Source: Elizabethkingia occulta
GTDB lineage: Bacteria > Bacteroidota > Bacteroidia > Flavobacteriales > Weeksellaceae
Reading direction: 5' to 3'
Assembly (NCBI RefSeq): GCF_002023715.1
Contig: NZ_MAHX01000013.1
Span: forward strand, 62,001 to 126,000
Length of the DNA: 64,000 bases
The notes under the pieces were generated by a model. It was not told the origin of the DNA. It did no database searches and saw only the letters and a program-made list of their open reading frames with translations. Positions 60,700 through 64,000 of this stretch are shown here, one piece after another (position 1 is the first letter of the stretch; each line of letters starts with the position of its first letter). A program made the position numbers and the translations under genes.

Positions 60700-61557
60700 T
60701 TAATCTAATGTAAGACCTTTTAGTTGCCACATATTTCCATTGAATACATTAACATCTACTTTGGTATTGATACCATTCACGATACCTTTTTCTGTAAACT
60801 GCCAGAACCTCCATTCTGCCTTATCAGATGGAACATCTACATCATTGTAATTGGCCAACCAAAGAGGATAGTCTTTAAAATCGTCCTGAAGATAATCTCT
60901 GTAAAAATAATAGTAAGTGTATATAATAGGTTTTTCACCATAGGCCTCCTCTACAATTTTCAGCCAAACTTTTAGATCGCTTCTGAATTCTTCAAGGCTC
61001 TTATTCCGGGGGATTTTTTCAATATCCAGAACAGGACGCATATCTCCGGATTCTAATTTTACAGTTTCCAGAAAATTGTTAGCTTGTTGTACCGGATCTT
61101 CTTTTGGACGGTAAAAATGATAGGCACCGCGAATGAGCTCATTCTTTTGAGAAGTTTTCCAGTATTCATCAAAATGCTGGTCTTTGCCATCTTTGCCCAT
61201 TGTGGCACGAAGGAGTATAAACCTTATATCTATTGATCCGTTGGCAATAGTCAGTTTTTTCCAGTTAATATCCTCTTTCCTCTGGTAATGGGAAATATCG
61301 ATACCAAAAACTTTATCCGAGTAAAGCGAAACAATTCTGTTTATTCGCTCTTCTTCCGTTTTAGAGTTCTTTAGGGAATGTTTTTCTTTGCCTTTGAAAT
61401 GCATGGCATAGTAAAAAATAACCTGATCTTTCATATAGAAACCAATCCCGATAAGAGACAGAAAAAGAATCACAAATAATACCCAAAGTTTCTTTCGGGC
61501 ATCTGTACGCTTTTTCGCAATAGTTTTTCTTCGCTTTTGTGTTGCTTTTTTTGGCAT
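60700..61557 (-). CDS. GH25-family lysozyme-like protein, membrane-anchored
   Basis: A 285-residue protein. A basic N-terminus (PKKATQKRRKTIAKKRTDARKK) is followed by one membrane helix (LWVLFVILFLSLIGIGFYM), then a GH25 muramidase domain: VFGIDISHYQRKEDINW, FILLRATMGKDGKDQHFDEYW, GAYHFYRP, and the D-x-E active site in PVLDIEK, then LWLANYND. It should cut peptidoglycan or act as a regulator of it. ATG 61557 was chosen; an in-frame ATG at 61629 would add 24 residues with a different character. Confidence 0.88.
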   Translation of the reverse strand: MPKKATQKRRKTIAKKRTDARKKLWVLFVILFLSLIGIGFYMKDQVIFYYAMHFKGKEKHSLKNSKTEEERINRIVSLYSDKVFGIDISHYQRKEDINWKKLTIANGSIDIRFILLRATMGKDGKDQHFDEYWKTSQKNELIRGAYHFYRPKEDPVQQANNFLETVKLESGDMRPVLDIEKIPRNKSLEEFRSDLKVWLKIVEEAYGEKPIIYTYYYFYRDYLQDDFKDYPLWLANYNDVDVPSDKAEWRFWQFTEKGIVNGINTKVDVNVFNGNMWQLKGLTLD

Positions 61558-61679
61558 AAATTCTGCTGCAAAACTATTAAAAGCTTTTTGTTTTTGGAAG
61601 TCTAAATAGTGAATTATTCTTAAAAACATCCTTTTTATTTTTGTAAATTTGATGCATATAAACAGTTTTTCCCCATACT

Positions 61680-62933
61680 ATGAGTGAAAAAATCCTTATT
61701 ATAGGTGGTGGCTTTGCAGGGCTTCGTCTTGCCAGAACGCTAAACCAGAAACGAGAAAAACGTATTACGGTGATTGATAAGGTAAATCATCATATGTTTC
61801 AGCCTTTATTCTATCAGGTTGCAAGCGGGCGTATAGAACCTTCTAACATTTCGTTTCCTTTCCGAAAGATATTTCAGAAATCGAAAAATATTCAGTTTAG
61901 AATGACTGATATCTTAAAGATTGTGCCTGAAGAAAATAAGGTGATTAGTGAAGATGCGGAATTCAAGTATGATAAACTGGTTATAGCGACCGGATGCAAA
62001 ACTAATTTTTATGGAAATGAAGTTTTGGAAGGAAATGCATACGGAATGAAAAATACTCAGGAAGCAATTAGTATACGGAATCATGTGCTCATGACTTTTG
62101 AACGTCTGATTATTGAAAGACAGAGAAGTGATGATGGTGACTGGAATCTGGTTATTGTAGGTGGAGGACCTACAGGAGCTGAGCTTGCAGGTGCTTTTGC
62201 AGAAATGAAACGCGATGTACTGCCACGGGATTATCCTAAAATGAGCTTTAAAAATCTGAATATTATTCTTATTAATGCTACAGACAAGCCTCTGGCATCA
62301 ATGAGTACGGAAGCACAGGATAAATCCGAAGAATATCTAAAGCAACTTGGAGTAATACTAATGAATAATACCCGGGTGGATGCTTATGATGGTGAAAATG
62401 TTACCCTTCATGACGGAACTGTTATCCCATCTAACAATGTTATCTGGGCTGCTGGAGTTACCGGAAACATTATAGAAGGTATTTCGCAGGAGCATATTAT
62501 GCGGAATCGTTATATCGTGGATGAATATAATAAAGTAAAAGGATACGATAATATATATGCTATCGGAGATATTGCCTATATGGAAACAGCAGAATATCCA
62601 CAGGGACATGCACAGCTGGCCAGTGTGGCAATCGCTCAGGGAGAGCATCTTGGCAAAAATTTTTTAAAAACAGCTGCATGGGAACCTTTTAAATATAAAG
62701 ATAAAGGCTCTATGGCAACAATAGGAAAACACAGAGCTGTAGTAGATCTCCGGAATTTTAAATTTCAGGGAAGACTGGCCTGGTATTTCTGGATGTTTCT
62801 ACATCTTATGCTTATCCTGAGTGTAAGAAATAAAATTGCCATTTTTTATAACTGGGCGTGGGCTTATATAAATAAAGATTCGTCTTTAAGACTTATTATC
62901 GTTCCGCACAAAAAGAATAATACTGAACAATGA
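61680..62933 (+). CDS. NADH dehydrogenase, type II (NDH-2) family FAD oxidoreductase
   Basis: A 417-residue FAD/NAD(P)-dependent oxidoreductase. Two dinucleotide folds are seen: [15 protein letters not shown] at the N-terminus and [17 protein letters not shown] in the middle. The FAD phosphate motif is [15 protein letters not shown], and [17 protein letters not shown] follows. The hydrophobic C-terminal [16 protein letters not shown] probably anchors it to the inner membrane. It passes electrons from NADH to menaquinone without proton pumping. A -7-like TAAATTTG at 61644-61651 precedes it, and it overlaps trmD by four bases. Confidence 0.92.
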   Translation: MSEKILIIGGGFAGLRLARTLNQKREKRITVIDKVNHHMFQPLFYQVASGRIEPSNISFPFRKIFQKSKNIQFRMTDILKIVPEENKVISEDAEFKYDKLVIATGCKTNFYGNEVLEGNAYGMKNTQEAISIRNHVLMTFERLIIERQRSDDGDWNLVIVGGGPTGAELAGAFAEMKRDVLPRDYPKMSFKNLNIILINATDKPLASMSTEAQDKSEEYLKQLGVILMNNTRVDAYDGENVTLHDGTVIPSNNVIWAAGVTGNIIEGISQEHIMRNRYIVDEYNKVKGYDNIYAIGDIAYMETAEYPQGHAQLASVAIAQGEHLGKNFLKTAAWEPFKYKDKGSMATIGKHRAVVDLRNFKFQGRLAWYFWMFLHLMLILSVRNKIAIFYNWAWAYINKDSSLRLIIVPHKKNNTEQ

Positions 62934-63607
62934 GAATTGATATAATATCTGTTTTACCAGAATTAATGGAGAGTCCTTTTAAGGCATCAATCCTTAAAAG
63001 AGCAATGCAGAAGGAAATAGCGGAAGTACATTTTCATCATTTGAGAGAATGGGGATTTGGTAAACACCGCCAAATAGATGATGAGCCTTATGGAGGAGGG
63101 GCCGGAATGGTTATGATGGTAGAACCTATAGATAACTGTATTTTATCATTAAAAGCAGAAAGAAACTATGACGAAGTTATTTATCTGACACCAGATGGTG
63201 AAACACTGAATCAGAAAATAGCCAATACACTTTCCATCCAGAAAAATCTTATTTTTCTGTGTGGACATTATAAAGGAATAGATCAGAGAGTAAGAGAGCT
63301 GCATGTAACCAAAGAAATTTCTATCGGTGATTATGTGCTTACAGGCGGTGAACTTGCTGCATGTGTACTTGCAGATTCTGTTATTCGTCTCATTCCAGGG
63401 GTACTAAATGACGAGCAGTCGGCACTTACTGACAGCTTTCAGGATGACTTACTCTCCCCGCCAATTTATACAAGACCAGAAGAGTATAAAGGATTAAAAG
63501 TTCCTGATATTTTGCTTAGTGGTCATGCCCAGGCTATAGAAGATTGGAGATATGATGAAGCGGTAAGAATTACACAGGAAAAAAGACCCGATTTATTAAA
63601 CAAGTAA
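62930..63607 (+). CDS. trmD: tRNA (guanine-37-N1)-methyltransferase TrmD
   Basis: A 225-residue SPOUT (trefoil-knot) methyltransferase. Signature segments are [47 protein letters not shown], and the knot [28 protein letters not shown]. It methylates G37 of tRNAs to hold the reading frame. It begins within the last codon of the NDH-2 gene (ATGA overlap), an unusual partnership since trmD is generally with ribosomal genes. The stop codon is followed by a new gene after about 40 bases. Confidence 0.97.
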   Translation: MRIDIISVLPELMESPFKASILKRAMQKEIAEVHFHHLREWGFGKHRQIDDEPYGGGAGMVMMVEPIDNCILSLKAERNYDEVIYLTPDGETLNQKIANTLSIQKNLIFLCGHYKGIDQRVRELHVTKEISIGDYVLTGGELAACVLADSVIRLIPGVLNDEQSALTDSFQDDLLSPPIYTRPEEYKGLKVPDILLSGHAQAIEDWRYDEAVRITQEKRPDLLNK

Positions 63608-63650
63608 AAAGCATAATTTGGAATTATCCTCTGCAGTTTCAGAACTGGTA

Positions 63651-64000
63651 ATGTTTTACAATACTGAAAACTTTTTTTCTCCGCAGGAAGAGCGGTATCA
63701 TCGGAATTATATTCCCAAATCTGGTTTAAAAAACTGGAATGAAGAACGTTATCAGAATAAAATATTTAAATTTTCCAGAACTTTTGAATATATTCGTGAA
63801 GAAATTGGACAATTTCCAATGCTTATAGGTCTTGCGGAAGTCGAAAATGATAAAGTACTTCAGCATATAACAGAGCAGGAGATCTTTGAAGGGAAATACA
63901 ATTTTGTACATTATGATTCACTGGACGAGCGTGGTGTAGATACTGCACTATTATACGATAAAAGTAAACTTATACTGTTGCATTCTGAAGTCTATTCCGA
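63651..64000 (+). CDS. Endonuclease/exonuclease/phosphatase-family protein (3' end outside window)
   Basis: The first 116 codons of a gene cut by the window end. The start MFYNTENFFSPQEE and later LAEVEN, then HYDSLDERGVDTALLYD, match the Mg-dependent EEP nuclease/phosphatase family (motifs N-x-N/T-E-N, E-x-E-N with the metal Glu, and the DxRG-type loop). An in-frame TTG at 63618 could extend it by 11 residues; ATG 63651 was preferred. Whether it has a signal peptide, and its substrate, cannot be judged from this fragment. Confidence 0.8.
   Translation, partial: MFYNTENFFSPQEERYHRNYIPKSGLKNWNEERYQNKIFKFSRTFEYIREEIGQFPMLIGLAEVENDKVLQHITEQEIFEGKYNFVHYDSLDERGVDTALLYDKSKLILLHSEVYS

Noticed and set aside
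1-64000. CRISPR array, insertion sequence, prophage or rRNA operon
   Set aside because: No regularly spaced repeats, transposase or integrase, phage structural genes or rRNA sequence were recognised in the window.

Overview
The window looks like chromosome from a low-GC member of the Flavobacteriia, most likely the family Weeksellaceae (Elizabethkingia or Chryseobacterium type). Supporting signs are a SusC/SusD pair, several TonB-dependent receptors, Bacteroidota promoters (TTG, about 18-21 bases, TAnnTTTG), ATG starts without obvious Shine-Dalgarno sequences, a class II HMG-CoA reductase (mevalonate route), a bacterial deoxyhypusine-synthase-like protein, and small peptides with double-glycine leaders. 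The genus is inferred from gene families and general feel, not from a marker comparison.

Layout. 1-3.9 kb: 3' part of a SusC porin gene and its SusD lipoprotein. 4.0-8.9 kb: a visibly AT-richer cassette for a class I lanthipeptide: LanC cyclase, a split LanB dehydratase (glutamylation protein plus separate elimination protein) and two precursor genes with matching 26-residue leaders. It is bracketed by two nearly identical copies of a terminator segment. 9.0-9.2 kb: a third, unrelated double-glycine peptide. 9.3-24.6 kb: argS, an S9 and an M1 peptidase, a menE-like ligase, arfB, a deoxyhypusine-synthase-like gene, an acyltransferase, a Dph6-like gene, an alkyltransferase-like protein in an operon with a Crp/Fnr regulator, a PfpI-type protein behind a perfect TGTGA-N6-TCACA site, a divergent HxlR/quinone-oxidoreductase pair, and an alpha/beta hydrolase. 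24.6-26.6 kb: a degenerate strip with a hydrolase remnant and three copies of a CCTCATAGG hairpin.

26.6-38.7 kb: htpG, recA, tRNA-Gln(UUG), small accessory genes, two related lipoproteins, and a minus-strand locus made of a TonB-dependent receptor, a TPR-like exported protein and a LytS/LytTR two-component pair. 38.8-53.6 kb: LLM oxidoreductase, XRE membrane protein, retropepsin-like protein, small membrane protein, M15-like protein, phytase-like esterase, ABC-F ATPase, HMG-CoA reductase, DUF423, sucC, MscS channel, an outer-membrane barrel and a siderophore-type TonB receptor. 53.8-64 kb: Gfo/Idh/MocA oxidoreductase, a second retropepsin-like protein, deoD, a second ABC-F protein, a TlpA thioredoxin overlapping a 5'-nucleotidase, a GH25 lysozyme-like protein, NDH-2, trmD, and the start of an endonuclease/exonuclease/phosphatase-family gene cut by the window end.

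How the genes work together. Most of the window is core metabolism in short operons separated by strong, often bidirectional, hairpin terminators. The most novel element is the lanthipeptide cassette. Its two precursors share a C-x-T-x-H-G-x-x-C-V-L-x-T core motif, and the longer one looks like a two-module version of the shorter. The cassette encodes no transporter, protease or immunity protein, so export and leader removal would have to be supplied from elsewhere. No insertion sequence, prophage, CRISPR array or rRNA was seen.
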